Below, one piece after another: positions 8,852-18,061 of a stretch of 64,000 nt of DNA; within the stretch, counting starts at the first letter, position 1, and every line of letters starts with the position of its first letter. The stretch is from assembly GCA_000753455.2 (NCBI GenBank), contig LM994670.1, forward strand, positions 1,802,919 through 1,866,918, read 5' to 3'. The stretch comes from Clostridium jeddahitimonense (GTDB lineage Bacteria; Bacillota; Clostridia; Clostridiales; Clostridiaceae). The translations under genes were made by a program, and so were the position numbers. Under the pieces are notes generated by a model. It was not told the origin of the DNA and searched no databases. It was given only the letters and a program-made list of their open reading frames with translations.

Positions 8852-10267
8852 TTATCTTTTTTCAATTTGTTTTCTAGTTCTAAAAATTACTTTCTTTAAT
8901 GCTTTCCAATTAAATGGTATTAGTGGATATAAATATCTTTCTCCAGTTATTGTTTTAGTTGTAACTAACATTATAATATTTAGTATAACACCTACTATAA
9001 ATCCCCACGTTCCAAATAATCCTGTAGCAATAAGTAAAATTACACGATTAAATTTCAGTGCAAATCCTAATTCTATACTTGGTTGAACAAAACTAGTTAA
9101 TGCTACTATAGCCATATAAAGTATCGTTTGAGGTGTAAACCACCCTGTTTGTACTGTATAATCTCCTAATATTAGTCCTCCTATAATAGAAAGTGAGGTC
9201 CCTAAAGAATTAGGGGTGTTTAATGATGCAAGTTTTAATCCATCTATAGCTATTTCTGCTAGAATGAATTGTAAGAAAATCGGTATTACGTATGGGTCCT
9301 TTGGCAATAAAAAGCTCAATTTCCCAACTAACCATTGGGGGTTATCAGTTAATAATACATATACAGGTGTTAGAAAAATATTTGCTAAAAGCACAAAATA
9401 TCTTAGCATTTTTAGATAATTTCCTGTGACTACTGGTAGGTAATAATCATCTATTGATTGGAAAAAGTCAAAAATACTTGCTGGCAATATTAAAGCTGAA
9501 GGTGTATTGTCTATTAAAATGACAACTTTTCCTTCTATTATTTCAGCCGCAACTACATCAGGTCTCTCTGTGTATCTTGCCTTTGGAAATGGATTTAAAC
9601 GATTTTTAGGCATTAATACCTCAAGTAAGCTTTCATCTCCTAAAGTTAATGCTTTTATCTTTAAATTATCTATTAGGTCTTTAACTTTATTTAGTGTTTT
9701 TTTATCTACCTTGCTGTCTAAATATCCAATTGCAACATCAGTTTGAGATATTTCACCTATAGTATGCATTTCAAATATAAGTTTTGGATCTCTAATTCTT
9801 CTTCTGATCAAAGCTGTATTAAAGACTATAGTTTCAACAAAACCATCATGAGAGCCACGTAAAACTTTTTCTTTATCCGGTTCATCAACGCTTCTAGATG
9901 GGTATGTTCTATAGTCAAGGATTAATGCTTCATTAAATTTCTCGCATATTATAGCCGTTTGACCAGATAGAACTGCTTTAACGATACTAGATAAATCACT
10001 ATCTGTAGAGGCTTCAATAGAACTTAGAGCTTTTTCTATAAGTTCTTTAGCTGATGATATACTCTCAAAATCCTCCTTTTTAAGATTGTACATATCTCTT
10101 CTTACATATTCCATGTTTGTATCTTTAACAAAGCCATCTAAATAATAGCAATAGAACTTTGTGTTATGTACATCTATTATTCTTTCTAGAACATCAAAGG
10201 TTTTACCTACATTTAATTCATTTTGTAGAAGTTCAACATTCGTTTTAAAATTACTTGTTAATTTCAT
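8852..10267 (-). CDS. Spore germination protein, GerA/SpoVAF family
   Basis: A 471-residue membrane protein of the GerA A-subunit superfamily. The soluble N-terminal domain runs to about residue 270; four to five membrane helices occupy about 280-440. Conserved segments include NTALIRRRIRDP, TDVAIGYL, PFPKARYTERPD, IDNTPSALILPASIFDFFQ and ASLNTPNSLGTS. The last resembles SpoVAF more than GerAA; SpoVAF acts with SpoVA dipicolinate channel proteins in the spore inner membrane. Neither spoVA genes nor B or C germinant receptor subunits are adjacent, which supports an orphan SpoVAF-like role. A GGAG site precedes ATG. Assignment to SpoVAF rather than GerAA is about 60% sure. Confidence 0.9.
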   Translation of the reverse strand: MKLTSNFKTNVELLQNELNVGKTFDVLERIIDVHNTKFYCYYLDGFVKDTNMEYVRRDMYNLKKEDFESISSAKELIEKALSSIEASTDSDLSSIVKAVLSGQTAIICEKFNEALILDYRTYPSRSVDEPDKEKVLRGSHDGFVETIVFNTALIRRRIRDPKLIFEMHTIGEISQTDVAIGYLDSKVDKKTLNKVKDLIDNLKIKALTLGDESLLEVLMPKNRLNPFPKARYTERPDVVAAEIIEGKVVILIDNTPSALILPASIFDFFQSIDDYYLPVVTGNYLKMLRYFVLLANIFLTPVYVLLTDNPQWLVGKLSFLLPKDPYVIPIFLQFILAEIAIDGLKLASLNTPNSLGTSLSIIGGLILGDYTVQTGWFTPQTILYMAIVALTSFVQPSIELGFALKFNRVILLIATGLFGTWGFIVGVILNIIMLVTTKTITGERYLYPLIPFNWKALKKVIFRTRKQIEKR

Positions 10268-10312
10268 TTTTAGCTCCTTTAGTTAAAATAATATACTTAG
10301 TTTTAACTTTTT

Positions 10313-10340
10313 TTGACCTTATATACTAAATTTGTAGTAA
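10313..10340 (+). promoter_or_regulatory. Possible promoter of the ybaK-like gene
   Basis: TTGACC (10313-10318) and TAGTAA (10335-10340) are separated by 16 nt and lie about 40 nt upstream of the start. The -10 is a weak match. Confidence 0.4.
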
Positions 10341-10379
10341 AATAAATACTAGTAAATCAAAAAGTAAGGAGTGTTACCT

Positions 10380-10847
10380 TTGACAAAGACAAATGCTATG
10401 AGAATTTTAGATAAAAATAAAATTAAATATGATGTAATAGAATACGATATTTCAGATGGTAAAATAGATGGTGTTTCTGTTGCTGAAAAGACAAATCAAG
10501 ATTTAAAAGAGGTATATAAAACTCTTGTAACTCAAGGAAATACAAAAATGATTTATGTATTTGTTATACCTGTAAATGAAGAGTTAAATCTTAAGAAAGC
10601 CGCAAAAGTATGTGGGGAAAAGAAAGTTGATATGATTCATGTAAATGATATTCTTAAATTAACAGGATATATTAGGGGTGGCTGCTCACCTATTGGTATG
10701 AAAAAGTTATATAAAACATTTATTCATAAAGATGCTGAAGTTTTGGAAAGAATATGTGTAAGTGGTGGTAAAAAAGGATTACAAGTTAAATTGTCACCTC
10801 AGGATTTAAAAGAGAGTATAAATGCTGTATTTGAAGATTTAATCTAG
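10380..10847 (+). CDS. ybaK: Cys-tRNA(Pro)/Cys-tRNA(Cys) deacylase, YbaK family
   Basis: An editing enzyme that hydrolyses mischarged Cys-tRNA(Pro). The 155-residue sequence matches the YbaK/EbsC fold, with the N-terminal NAMRILDKNKIKYDVIEYD strand-helix, the segment KTLVTQG, and the hallmark GYIRGGCSPIGMKK containing the family Gly-Gly-Cys-Ser-Pro. The start is most likely TTG 10380, 8 nt after AAGGAG (10366-10371); the GTG at 10371 overlaps that site. It is monocistronic and divergent from the germination gene. Confidence 0.93.
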   Translation: MTKTNAMRILDKNKIKYDVIEYDISDGKIDGVSVAEKTNQDLKEVYKTLVTQGNTKMIYVFVIPVNEELNLKKAAKVCGEKKVDMIHVNDILKLTGYIRGGCSPIGMKKLYKTFIHKDAEVLERICVSGGKKGLQVKLSPQDLKESINAVFEDLI

Positions 10848-10948
10848 ATTTGTAAACTTCAAAGTAATTGTTAATTATTATTTGAAAATTAAACTATATT
10901 AATTTAAGTGATTTATGTTATAAGCATATCAAAAAGGAGAAAAGATAA

Positions 10949-11731
10949 ATGGAATTAAATATGGATTTTTTACGTGAGTATGAAAATTTAATGAATGAAG
11001 ATGTAGAAAAGGCACTAGAGTTTTGTATAAATACATTAAAAGAGTCTAATAATCCAGAAGTTTATATTTATATTGGTGAATGCTATATGGCTTTAAATGA
11101 GTTTGAAGAAGCTATTGAAGCTATTGATAAAGGAATAGCTAATGGATCAGTAAATATAAATTTTGCAAAAAGCTTAAAAGGAGAGTCTTTATTTTACTTA
11201 GAAAGGTATGAAGAAAGTAAAGAGATTTTCTTAGGATTATTAAAAGAAAGACCAAATAGCTTTTTCTCAATAGCTTATCTTACAGATATAGATATTAAGC
11301 TTGGTAATTATAAGGAAGGCGTAGAAAGAGCTGAAAAGGCTTTAGCTAATAGTAATCTTGATAGCAAAGACTCTGCTTATATAGAAGTTAATATAGGTTG
11401 GATAAAACTTAAGTATTTAAGTAAAGAAGAGGAAGCATTAGAAAACTTTAATCATGCTTTAGAGTTAGATTATAATTTAGGAACTGCTTACATAGGTTTC
11501 GCTGAATATCATTTAAGAAAAGAGGAATATTTTAAAGCTATAGAAAATTATGAAAAGGCTATAGATCTTGGAGAAAATACTTTAGATGTGTATTTCGGTA
11601 TGGGATTAGCATATAAAGGAATAGGTCAATTAGAAGATGCATTGGAATACTTTAAAGTAGTTTATAGTGCAGATGAAACTTATAAAGATGCATTTATGGA
11701 GATTAAAGAAATTGAAAAAGTGTTGTTATAG
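10949..11731 (+). CDS. Tetratricopeptide repeat protein
   Basis: A 260-residue soluble protein built almost wholly of TPR helices. Recognisable units are YIYIGECYMALNEFEEAIEAIDKG, SLFYLERYEESKEIF, AYIGFAEYHLRKEEYFKAIENYEKAIDLG and YFGMGLAYKGIGQLEDALEYF. TPR arrays bind other proteins, but nothing here reveals a partner. There is no signal peptide, membrane helix or extra domain. An AAGGAGAAAAG site precedes ATG. A FadR-type regulator gene begins about 60 nt downstream and could be in the same transcript, though no functional link is evident. Confidence 0.88.
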   Translation: MELNMDFLREYENLMNEDVEKALEFCINTLKESNNPEVYIYIGECYMALNEFEEAIEAIDKGIANGSVNINFAKSLKGESLFYLERYEESKEIFLGLLKERPNSFFSIAYLTDIDIKLGNYKEGVERAEKALANSNLDSKDSAYIEVNIGWIKLKYLSKEEEALENFNHALELDYNLGTAYIGFAEYHLRKEEYFKAIENYEKAIDLGENTLDVYFGMGLAYKGIGQLEDALEYFKVVYSADETYKDAFMEIKEIEKVLL

Positions 11732-11795
11732 CTAAAGTTTGAGAAGTTTGATATAATTATAACATTGGGTTTTATAAAACTAGATGGAGTATAGT

Positions 11796-12494
11796 ATGGA
11801 AGAAAAAATAAAAATAGCAAAAACATATGATATAGTAACCAAAGATATAAAAGATAAAATAATAGATGGAACTTTAAAAATGGGAGATAGGTTACCGTCA
11901 GAAAGAGAAATGGCTGAGAAATTTGGGGTTTCTAGAACATCAATAAGAGAAGCTATAAGAGCCTTAGAAGTTATTGGTATAATTGAAAGTAGAAGGGGAG
12001 CTGGCAATTACATAGTAGATAATTTTAATAACTCATTATTGCAGCCGCTTTCTATGATGTTTATGCTTCAAGAGTATTCTGCATTAGATATACTTGAATT
12101 GAGAGAAAGCCTTGAAATTCAATGTTGTAAAATGGCATCAAAAATAATTTCTAAGAAAGAAATTGAAGTTCTAAATAATATAGTAATTGATATGAGTGAA
12201 ACTACAAATGAAGATAAAAGCTTAGATTTAGATATTAAGTTTCATAATGTTATTATAAAAGCATCTAACAATCCGTTAATAATAAATGTTCTTTCTGTAA
12301 TATCACAATTAATGGATAAGTTTATCAAAGATGCAAGAAAGATAATTCTTTGTAAAGATGATAATAGAGAAAAGCTTTTAGGGACCCATAAAGATATTGT
12401 ATTGGCAATTGAATCAAAAGATGAAAGCAAATGTGTAGATTCGATGAAAAATCATTTTGAGTTAATAAAAGAATCCTATATTAAAATCAATTAA
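11796..12494 (+). CDS. FadR-subfamily GntR transcriptional regulator (LldR/LctA-like)
   Basis: A 232-residue repressor-type regulator. The N-terminal winged helix (about 10-75) contains the GntR signature DRLPSEREMAEKFGVSRTSIREAIRALEVIGIIE; the C-terminal all-helical FCD ligand domain has the family Asp and His residues (ESLEIQCCKMA, DIKFHNVII). ATG 11796 is chosen because GGAG lies 6 nt upstream; ATG 11784 overlaps that site. It sits directly upstream of lrgAB-like and lactate dehydrogenase/Etf genes. Both units carry an ATTGGTAATACCAAT palindrome matching the TNGTnnnACNA core of FadR/LldR operators. I infer that it controls lactate use. Confidence 0.92.
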   Translation: MEEKIKIAKTYDIVTKDIKDKIIDGTLKMGDRLPSEREMAEKFGVSRTSIREAIRALEVIGIIESRRGAGNYIVDNFNNSLLQPLSMMFMLQEYSALDILELRESLEIQCCKMASKIISKKEIEVLNNIVIDMSETTNEDKSLDLDIKFHNVIIKASNNPLIINVLSVISQLMDKFIKDARKIILCKDDNREKLLGTHKDIVLAIESKDESKCVDSMKNHFELIKESYIKIN

Positions 12495-12530
12495 ATATAG
12501 GAATTATATAAGCTTATATAAATATTTATG

Positions 12531-12574
12531 CAAGATATTAAATTAACGTGTTTGTTTAATATCTTGTATTTTTT
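12531..12574 (+). terminator. Terminator of the FadR-type regulator gene
   Basis: A 12-bp perfect stem CAAGATATTAAA (12531-12542) / TTTAATATCTTG (12555-12566) is followed by TATTTTTTT. Confidence 0.9.
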
Positions 12575-12624
12575 TGTTGTTTATAAATGATATGTAAATG
12601 ATTACGTTAATAAAATAACTATTA

Positions 12625-12653
12625 TTTACAATTGGTAAATATAGACTTATAAT
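12625..12653 (+). promoter_or_regulatory. SigA-type promoter of the lrgAB-like operon
   Basis: TTTACA (12625-12630) and consensus TATAAT (12648-12653) have an ideal 17-nt spacer. The spacer begins with ATTGGTAAAT, a half-site of the downstream operator. Confidence 0.85.
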
Positions 12654-12660
12654 CAAATTA

Positions 12661-12675
12661 ATTGGTAATACCAAT
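12661..12675 (+). promoter_or_regulatory. Operator palindrome 1 (FadR/LldR type)
   Basis: ATTGGTAATACCAAT is a perfect 15-bp palindrome starting 7 nt after the -10 box, where a bound repressor would cover the transcription start. The identical 15-mer precedes etfB at 13893-13907. Confidence 0.8.
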
Positions 12676-12704
12676 TTAAGTAAAAAAGAATATAGGAGGT
12701 AAAA

Positions 12705-13097
12705 ATGGGTGTATTTAGAGGATGGATTATAGTTTTACTAATTTATTTATTAGGTGAATTTCTATCAAAGAGCTTTTCATTACCTATACCAGGGAATATC
12801 ATGGGAATGATATTTTTATTTCTTTTCTTAGTTACGGGAATATTAAAGCTAGAAAAGATTGAAAGAGTAGCAAAGTCTTTACTAGATAATTTAGCATTTC
12901 TATTTGTACCAGCAGGAGTTGGTCTTATGAATTCCTTTGGAATCATAAGTGGAAGTATAGCAAAAATCTTATTCATCTGTATTATTACTACAGTAATTGT
13001 TATGGTATGTACTGGATTAGTTGTTCAATTTGTTTCTAAAAAAATAGACAGTAATAGAAGTATCAAAAAGTTAAATAAGCAACTTAAAAATATATAG
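12705..13097 (+). CDS. lrgA: CidA/LrgA family membrane protein
   Basis: A 130-residue protein with four predicted membrane helices and the family segment LPIPGNIMGMIFLFLFL, followed by FVPAGVGLMNSF. CidA/LrgA proteins were first described as holin-like, but LrgAB homologues (PftAB in Bacillus subtilis, LrgAB in Streptococcus mutans) move pyruvate. Here the gene is preceded by an operator shared with the lactate dehydrogenase operon, which favours a transport role for lactate or pyruvate (inference). A TAGGAGG site lies 7 nt before ATG. It is followed 14 nt later by the LrgB partner. Confidence 0.92.
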   Translation: MGVFRGWIIVLLIYLLGEFLSKSFSLPIPGNIMGMIFLFLFLVTGILKLEKIERVAKSLLDNLAFLFVPAGVGLMNSFGIISGSIAKILFICIITTVIVMVCTGLVVQFVSKKIDSNRSIKKLNKQLKNI

Positions 13098-13111
13098 AAA
13101 AGGGGATATAA

Positions 13112-13813
13112 ATGAATATTATTATTGAAAATATGTTTTTTGGTATAGTAATTTCTCTTATAGCCTTTGAGTTAGGAAAAATTATATATAACAAAACTAA
13201 GTTACCGATATTTAATCCTTTGTTAACTTCGATAATTATAGTAATAGTAATACTAAAAATTTTTAATATTGATTTTGAACTTTATAATAAAGGTGGACAA
13301 TTCATAAATATGTTTTTAGGACCTGCAACAGTTATTTTAGCGGTTCCACTTTATAAACAATTATTATTACTAAAAAAGAATTTTGTACCAATAATTATAG
13401 GAATATCTATTGGAAGTGTAGTAAGTGTAATATCTGTAATTTTACTTTCAACTGTATTTAATTTAGATAAGGAAATAATTATATCACTTATACCTAAGTC
13501 TGTAACAACACCAATAGGAGTTGAGATTTCTAATAGTCTTGGCGGAATAACTGGAATTACTGTTATGGCAGTAATTTTAACTGGAATAACTGGAGCTATA
13601 ATTGCACCAACAGTATGCAAAATATTTAAAATTAATAATCCTGTTGCAAGAGGGATCGGTATAGGAACTGCATCTCATGCAGTTGGAACATCAAAAGCTT
13701 TAGAAATAGGTGAAACAGAAGGAGCTATGAGTTCACTATCTATAGGAATTGCAGGTCTTATTACGGTAGTAGTTGCACCTATATGTTTGGATATTTTGAC
13801 GAAGCTACTGTAA
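13112..13813 (+). CDS. lrgB: LrgB/CidB family membrane protein
   Basis: The larger partner of the LrgA-like protein, 233 residues with about six to seven membrane helices. Characteristic segments are FLGPATVILAVPLYKQ, PKSVTTPIGVEIS and GIGTASHAVGTSKALEIGE, the last near the C-terminus and highly conserved in LrgB. An AAAGGGG site precedes ATG. It is cotranscribed with lrgA. No obvious terminator follows, so readthrough to the etf operon is possible, although that unit has its own operator and probable -10 box. Confidence 0.93.
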   Translation: MNIIIENMFFGIVISLIAFELGKIIYNKTKLPIFNPLLTSIIIVIVILKIFNIDFELYNKGGQFINMFLGPATVILAVPLYKQLLLLKKNFVPIIIGISIGSVVSVISVILLSTVFNLDKEIIISLIPKSVTTPIGVEISNSLGGITGITVMAVILTGITGAIIAPTVCKIFKINNPVARGIGIGTASHAVGTSKALEIGETEGAMSSLSIGIAGLITVVVAPICLDILTKLL

Positions 13814-13880
13814 TTTGCAATTAAAAATTAACTAGTATTAAGTAGATTAAAGGTATTGCTATTTGTATTTTATAAAGTTC

Positions 13881-13907
13881 TATAACTTCAAAATTGGTAA
13901 TACCAAT
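13881..13907 (+). promoter_or_regulatory. Probable -10 box and operator palindrome 2 of the lct/etf operon
   Basis: TATAAC (13881-13886) is followed 6 nt later by ATTGGTAATACCAAT (13893-13907), identical to the operator before lrgA and in nearly the same position relative to the -10. The -35 is uncertain: TTGCTA at 13856-13861 would give a 19-nt spacer. Confidence 0.75.
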
Positions 13908-13941
13908 CAATATAAATTGTAAATGAAGGAGAGGATATTTT

Positions 13942-14730
13942 GTGAATATTTTAGTTTGCATTAAACAAGTTCCAGGAACAACTAAAGTAGAGGTTGATCC
14001 AATTACAGGAGTATTAAAAAGAGATGGTGTTGATTCAAAGATGAATCCATACGATTTATATGCTTTAGAAACAGGGTTAAAGATAAAAGAAAATAATGGA
14101 GGAACTATAACTGTTTTAACTATGGGACCACCACAAGCTAAGGAAATAATTAAAGAAGCCTATTCTATGGGAGTAGATAATGGTGTGCTATTGTCTGACA
14201 GAAAATTTGCAGGAGCAGATGTTTTAGCAACCTCTTATACATTATCTCAAGGGGTAAATAGTATAGAAGATTTTAATTTAATTATATGTGGTAAACAAAC
14301 TACAGATGGAGATACAGCGCAAGTTGGGCCAGAGATGGCAGAATATTTAAATATACCTCATGTAGCTAATGTTAAAAAGATTGTAGAAGTTAAAAAAGAT
14401 AGTATAGAGGTAGAAATGGATATGCCGGATACTGTTGAAATAGTAGAAATTAAATTACCAGCATTAATAACTGTAGAAAAAGGAATTTTTCAACCAAGAT
14501 TACCTTCATATAAAAAGAAGGTTGAAACTAAAGATAGAAAAATAGAAGTGAGAAGTCTAAATGATTTTAAAGATAAAAATGAAATGAATTATGGATTAAA
14601 TGGTTCTCCAACACAAGTAGAAAGAATTTTTCCGCCAGAAGTAAACGATAAAAGGGAAATGTGGCATGGTAATAGTGATGAACTAATTTTGAAATTTGAA
14701 GATACTTTAAAGAAGTTAAAATTTATTTAG
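13942..14730 (+). CDS. lctB: Electron transfer flavoprotein, beta subunit (lactate operon, LctB)
   Basis: The small subunit of the Etf that pairs with the lactate dehydrogenase encoded two genes downstream. The 262-residue sequence begins [20 protein letters not shown], typical of EtfB, and contains the nucleotide-loop signature [15 protein letters not shown] near residue 115 and the C-terminal region LPSYKKKVE. In Acetobacterium woodii the LctBCD complex drives endergonic lactate oxidation by NAD with simultaneous ferredoxin oxidation; the same gene order B-C-D occurs here. The start is GTG 13942 behind GAAGGAGAGG. The 10-nt gap to etfA indicates cotranslation. Confidence 0.95.
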   Translation: MNILVCIKQVPGTTKVEVDPITGVLKRDGVDSKMNPYDLYALETGLKIKENNGGTITVLTMGPPQAKEIIKEAYSMGVDNGVLLSDRKFAGADVLATSYTLSQGVNSIEDFNLIICGKQTTDGDTAQVGPEMAEYLNIPHVANVKKIVEVKKDSIEVEMDMPDTVEIVEIKLPALITVEKGIFQPRLPSYKKKVETKDRKIEVRSLNDFKDKNEMNYGLNGSPTQVERIFPPEVNDKREMWHGNSDELILKFEDTLKKLKFI

Positions 14731-14740
14731 GGGGAGAGTC

Positions 14741-15946
14741 ATGGGAAGATTAGTAATTAATCAAGATAGAATAGTAAATAAAGAGGAACTAATTAAGTTA
14801 TGTCCTTTTAATGCGATGGAAATTAGCGATGGTAATGTAGAGATAAATAGTGCATGTAAAATGTGCAAGCTATGTGTAAGAAGAGGCCCAGAAGGTGCAG
14901 TAGTTTTTGTTGAAGATGAAAAGGTCGAAATAGATAAAAGTATATGGAGTGGAATAGCAGTATATGTAGATCATTTAGAAGGAGAGATACATCCTGTTAC
15001 ATTAGAGCTCATTGGTAAGGCTAGAGAACTTGCAAATAAGGTAAATCAAGAAGTGTATTGTGTTGCAATTGGCAATAATATTGATGAAAGTATTTATGAG
15101 CTTTTACATTATGGAGTAGATAAAGTTTATCTTTATGATAATGAAGAATTAAAGTATTTTAGAATAGAACCTTATACAGCTGCTATAGAAGACTTTATTA
15201 AGAATGTTAAACCTACTGCATTTTTAGTTGGAGCAACAACTGTAGGTAGGTCATTAGCTCCAAGAGTTGCTGCAAGATTTAGAACAGGCCTTACAGCAGA
15301 TTGTACAATATTAGATATTAAAGAGAATACTGATTTAGTTCAAATAAGGCCAGCTTTTGGTGGTAATATTATGGCTCAAATAATTACACCAAACTCTAGA
15401 CCTCAACTTGCAACTGTTAGATATAAAGTTATGTCTGCACCAGAAAGGACAAGAGATATAAGTGGAGAAATAGTAAAATGTCACATAAGTGAAGATAAGC
15501 TAATATCAAATATTAGAGTATTAGATGTTCATCAAAAATCTAAAGAAAAGGAAATAAGTGAAGCTGATGTATTAGTAGTTGCAGGAAGAGGAGTAAAAAG
15601 TGAAAAAGATTTAGGAATGATAAAAGAATTATGTGAACTTTTAGGAGGAGAGATGGCAGTTACTAGACCTTTAATTGAAGCCGGTTGGGTTGATGCCAAA
15701 AGACAAGTTGGATTAAGTGGAAGAACTGTAAGACCAAAGCTTATAATTACTTGTGGAGTTTCAGGTGCAGTCCAATTTACCGCCGGAATGAATAATTCAG
15801 ATTATATATTTGCTATAAATACGGATGAAAAGGCTTCAATATTTGAGGTAGCTCATTACGGAATAGTAGGGGATATATATGAGATAGTACCAGCATTAAT
15901 CGAAAAGATTAAAGATGGAAAATTAGAAAAATCTAATATTATATAG
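14741..15946 (+). CDS. lctC: Electron transfer flavoprotein, alpha subunit with ferredoxin-like domain (LctC)
   Basis: The large Etf subunit, 401 residues, about 70 longer than standard EtfA because of an N-terminal iron-sulphur domain. Cysteines 21, 39, 42 and 45 (CPFNA, then CKMCKLC) could bind one [4Fe-4S] cluster, as proposed for LctC of A. woodii. The Etf domain follows; its C-terminal FAD site is visible in [21 protein letters not shown] and [17 protein letters not shown]. The arrangement suggests electron exchange with ferredoxin. A GGGGGAGAG site precedes ATG, 10 nt after etfB. This EtfA should not be confused with the housekeeping butyryl-CoA Etf, which lacks the extension. Confidence 0.95.
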   Translation: MGRLVINQDRIVNKEELIKLCPFNAMEISDGNVEINSACKMCKLCVRRGPEGAVVFVEDEKVEIDKSIWSGIAVYVDHLEGEIHPVTLELIGKARELANKVNQEVYCVAIGNNIDESIYELLHYGVDKVYLYDNEELKYFRIEPYTAAIEDFIKNVKPTAFLVGATTVGRSLAPRVAARFRTGLTADCTILDIKENTDLVQIRPAFGGNIMAQIITPNSRPQLATVRYKVMSAPERTRDISGEIVKCHISEDKLISNIRVLDVHQKSKEKEISEADVLVVAGRGVKSEKDLGMIKELCELLGGEMAVTRPLIEAGWVDAKRQVGLSGRTVRPKLIITCGVSGAVQFTAGMNNSDYIFAINTDEKASIFEVAHYGIVGDIYEIVPALIEKIKDGKLEKSNII

Positions 15947-15957
15947 GAGGTAAAAGC

Positions 15958-17358
15958 ATGGAATATAAAGTATTTGAAATAGAGGATTATAGAAATATAG
16001 TTAAGCTCCTTGGAGACAGCGATAGAGTTTTATATGGGGAAGAAATAAGTGAAGATTATAGTCGTGATGAACTTGGTTCAGTTAGAGTTATGCCAAAGGT
16101 TGTAGTAAAAGCTATCAGTACAGAAGAAGTATCTAATATTATGAGGTATGCTTATGAAAATAATATTCCAGTTACTCCAAGAGGTGCAGGCACAGGGCTT
16201 GTGGGAGCAGCTGTACCAATTTATGGGGGGATAGTTATGGATGTAAGTGGAATGAATAAAATATTAGAGCTTGACGAAGAAAATTTGACCTTGACAGTTG
16301 AACCAGGAGTATTGTTAATGGAACTTAGTAAGTATGTTGAACAGTTTGATCTTTTTTATCCACCAGATCCAGGAGAAAAGACAGCTACCATAGGGGGAAA
16401 TATAAGTACTAATGCCGGTGGGATGAGAGCTGTTAAATATGGTGTTACAAGAGATTATGTAAGAGGGCTTGAAGTTGTTTTACCTAATGGGGAGATAATG
16501 AATATAGGTGGTAAAGTAGTTAAAAATAGCTCAGGGTATGCTTTAAAGGATCTTATAGTAGGATCAGAGGGAACTTTAGTAGTTATAACTAAAGCAATCT
16601 TAAAATTAATACCATTACCTAAGAAAGCAATAAGTTTATTAATTCCTTTTAATAGTCTAGAAAATGCTATTGAAACAGTACCTAAAATAATAAAATCGAA
16701 ATCAGCACCTACAGCAGTAGAATTCATGCAAAGAGCAGCAATTGAAGCTGCTGAAGAATTTTTAAAGAAACCATTTCCAGATAATACATCAGATGCTTAT
16801 TTACTTCTTACTTTTGATGGTAATTCTAAAGAAGAAATAGAAAGAGCTTATGAAGGTGTTGCAAATATTTGTTTAGACTCAGGAGCTTTAGATGTATTTA
16901 TATCTGATACAGAGGAAAGGCAAGAGGCTATCTGGAGTGCACGAGGAGCTTTTCTTGAAGCTATCAAAGCATTAACTACTGAAATGGATGAAGTTGATGT
17001 AGTAGTTCCTAGAAATAAAGTTGCGGAGTTTGTGATGTTTACCCATACTTTAGAGGAAAAACTTAATGTGAGAATAAAAAGCTTTGGACATGCAGGAGAT
17101 GGAAATCTTCATATATATATCCTAAGAGATGATTTATCAGAAGATATGTGGAAGAAAAAGCTTAGTGAAGCTATGGAGATAATGTATGATAAGGCTAATA
17201 AATTAAATGGACAAGTTTCTGGTGAACATGGAATTGGATACGCTAAAAAAAGATATTTATTCAATTCGTTATCTGAAGAGATGATAGCAATAATGAGAGG
17301 GATCAAATTAGCATTTGACCCTAAAAATATTTTAAATCCTGGAAAAATAGCTCAGTAA
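15958..17358 (+). CDS. lctD: FAD-linked D-lactate/2-hydroxyacid dehydrogenase (GlcD family, LctD)
   Basis: Oxidises D-lactate (or a related 2-hydroxyacid such as glycolate) to the keto acid and passes electrons to the Etf. The 466-residue protein has an N-terminal PCMH FAD-binding domain with [15 protein letters not shown] near residue 75 and [17 protein letters not shown] near 145. The C-terminal FAD-oxidase domain has [10 protein letters not shown] near 380 and [11 protein letters not shown] near 422. Length and motifs match LctD and GlcD enzymes. It follows etfA by 11 nt with TAGGAGG. D-lactate is the most likely substrate given the operon; GlcD relatives using glycolate are the alternative. 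Confidence 0.93.
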   Translation: MEYKVFEIEDYRNIVKLLGDSDRVLYGEEISEDYSRDELGSVRVMPKVVVKAISTEEVSNIMRYAYENNIPVTPRGAGTGLVGAAVPIYGGIVMDVSGMNKILELDEENLTLTVEPGVLLMELSKYVEQFDLFYPPDPGEKTATIGGNISTNAGGMRAVKYGVTRDYVRGLEVVLPNGEIMNIGGKVVKNSSGYALKDLIVGSEGTLVVITKAILKLIPLPKKAISLLIPFNSLENAIETVPKIIKSKSAPTAVEFMQRAAIEAAEEFLKKPFPDNTSDAYLLLTFDGNSKEEIERAYEGVANICLDSGALDVFISDTEERQEAIWSARGAFLEAIKALTTEMDEVDVVVPRNKVAEFVMFTHTLEEKLNVRIKSFGHAGDGNLHIYILRDDLSEDMWKKKLSEAMEIMYDKANKLNGQVSGEHGIGYAKKRYLFNSLSEEMIAIMRGIKLAFDPKNILNPGKIAQ

Positions 17359-17404
17359 TATTAGAGTATTATGGTAAAATAATAATTTGAAACAATTTGT
17401 TTAT

Positions 17405-17460
17405 ATAGTTGTCTTATAAGTAAAATATTTAGCTTTATAAGACAACTATTATTTTATTTA
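17405..17460 (+). terminator. Terminator of the lct/etf operon
   Basis: A 15-bp perfect stem ATAGTTGTCTTATAA (17405-17419) / its complement (17435-17449) is followed by TATTTTATTTA. Confidence 0.9.
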
Positions 17461-17489
17461 TGTATTATAATATTTCTAGGAGGTATATT

Positions 17490-18041
17490 ATGTACAAGAA
17501 AATTAAAATAAAAGATATTTATGGAAAGATTATTGATGTAAAAATAATGACTTTGTCTAATGAGTACTTAAACAAAATAATTGAATTACAAGACATAATA
17601 TTTGATAGCTTAGAAAATAAAAGCTTTTTCGCTAAAACAGAAAAATTTGAATTTGAAGATATAATAAATAAAAGTGGTGAAGTTGTCGGTGTAGTTAGTG
17701 AAAATAATGAACTTATTGCTTTTGGGGCTATGGTAAAACCAGAATTACAAGATTTTAATTTAGGATATGACCTTAACTTTGATAACAAAAAACTGTTGAG
17801 AACAGCGCACATAGAGTCTACTGTTGTTCATCCAGATTATAGAGGGAATGGATTGCAAAAACTTTTAGTTCAAAATCTTGAGCAAACTGCAAGGAAAAAA
17901 GAGTGTGATATTTTTTGTGCAACTGTTGCCCCAAAAAATAAATTTAGTTTAAATACATTACTTAAGTTAGAATACAAAATTGTTTTAGAAAAAGAAAAGT
18001 ATGGTGGATTAAAAAGGTATATTATGACAAAAAAAGCTTAA
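17490..18041 (+). CDS. GNAT family N-acetyltransferase
   Basis: A 183-residue acetyl-CoA-dependent acyltransferase. The acetyl-CoA binding motif A is clear: STVVHPDYRGNGLQKLLV at about residues 110-127, with the R-G-N-G loop, followed by an Ala/Asn-containing motif B (VAPKNKFSLNTLLKL). The substrate is unknown. ATG 17490 is the start because a perfect AGGAGG (17478-17483) lies 6 nt upstream; the earlier in-frame ATG at 17460 has no such site. Monocistronic, beginning just after the lct terminator. Confidence 0.9.
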   Translation: MYKKIKIKDIYGKIIDVKIMTLSNEYLNKIIELQDIIFDSLENKSFFAKTEKFEFEDIINKSGEVVGVVSENNELIAFGAMVKPELQDFNLGYDLNFDNKKLLRTAHIESTVVHPDYRGNGLQKLLVQNLEQTARKKECDIFCATVAPKNKFSLNTLLKLEYKIVLEKEKYGGLKRYIMTKKA

Positions 18042-18061
18042 ATTTAAATAGGTTAATAATA

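Noticed and set aside
12589..12620. Catabolite repression (cre) site before lrgA
   Set aside because: The ATGTAAATGATTACGTTAAT stretch does not match the cre pattern on either strand.
12705..13813. lrgAB-like genes as a prophage holin pair
   Set aside because: No phage genes are nearby and both the shared operator and neighbours point to lactate or pyruvate metabolism.
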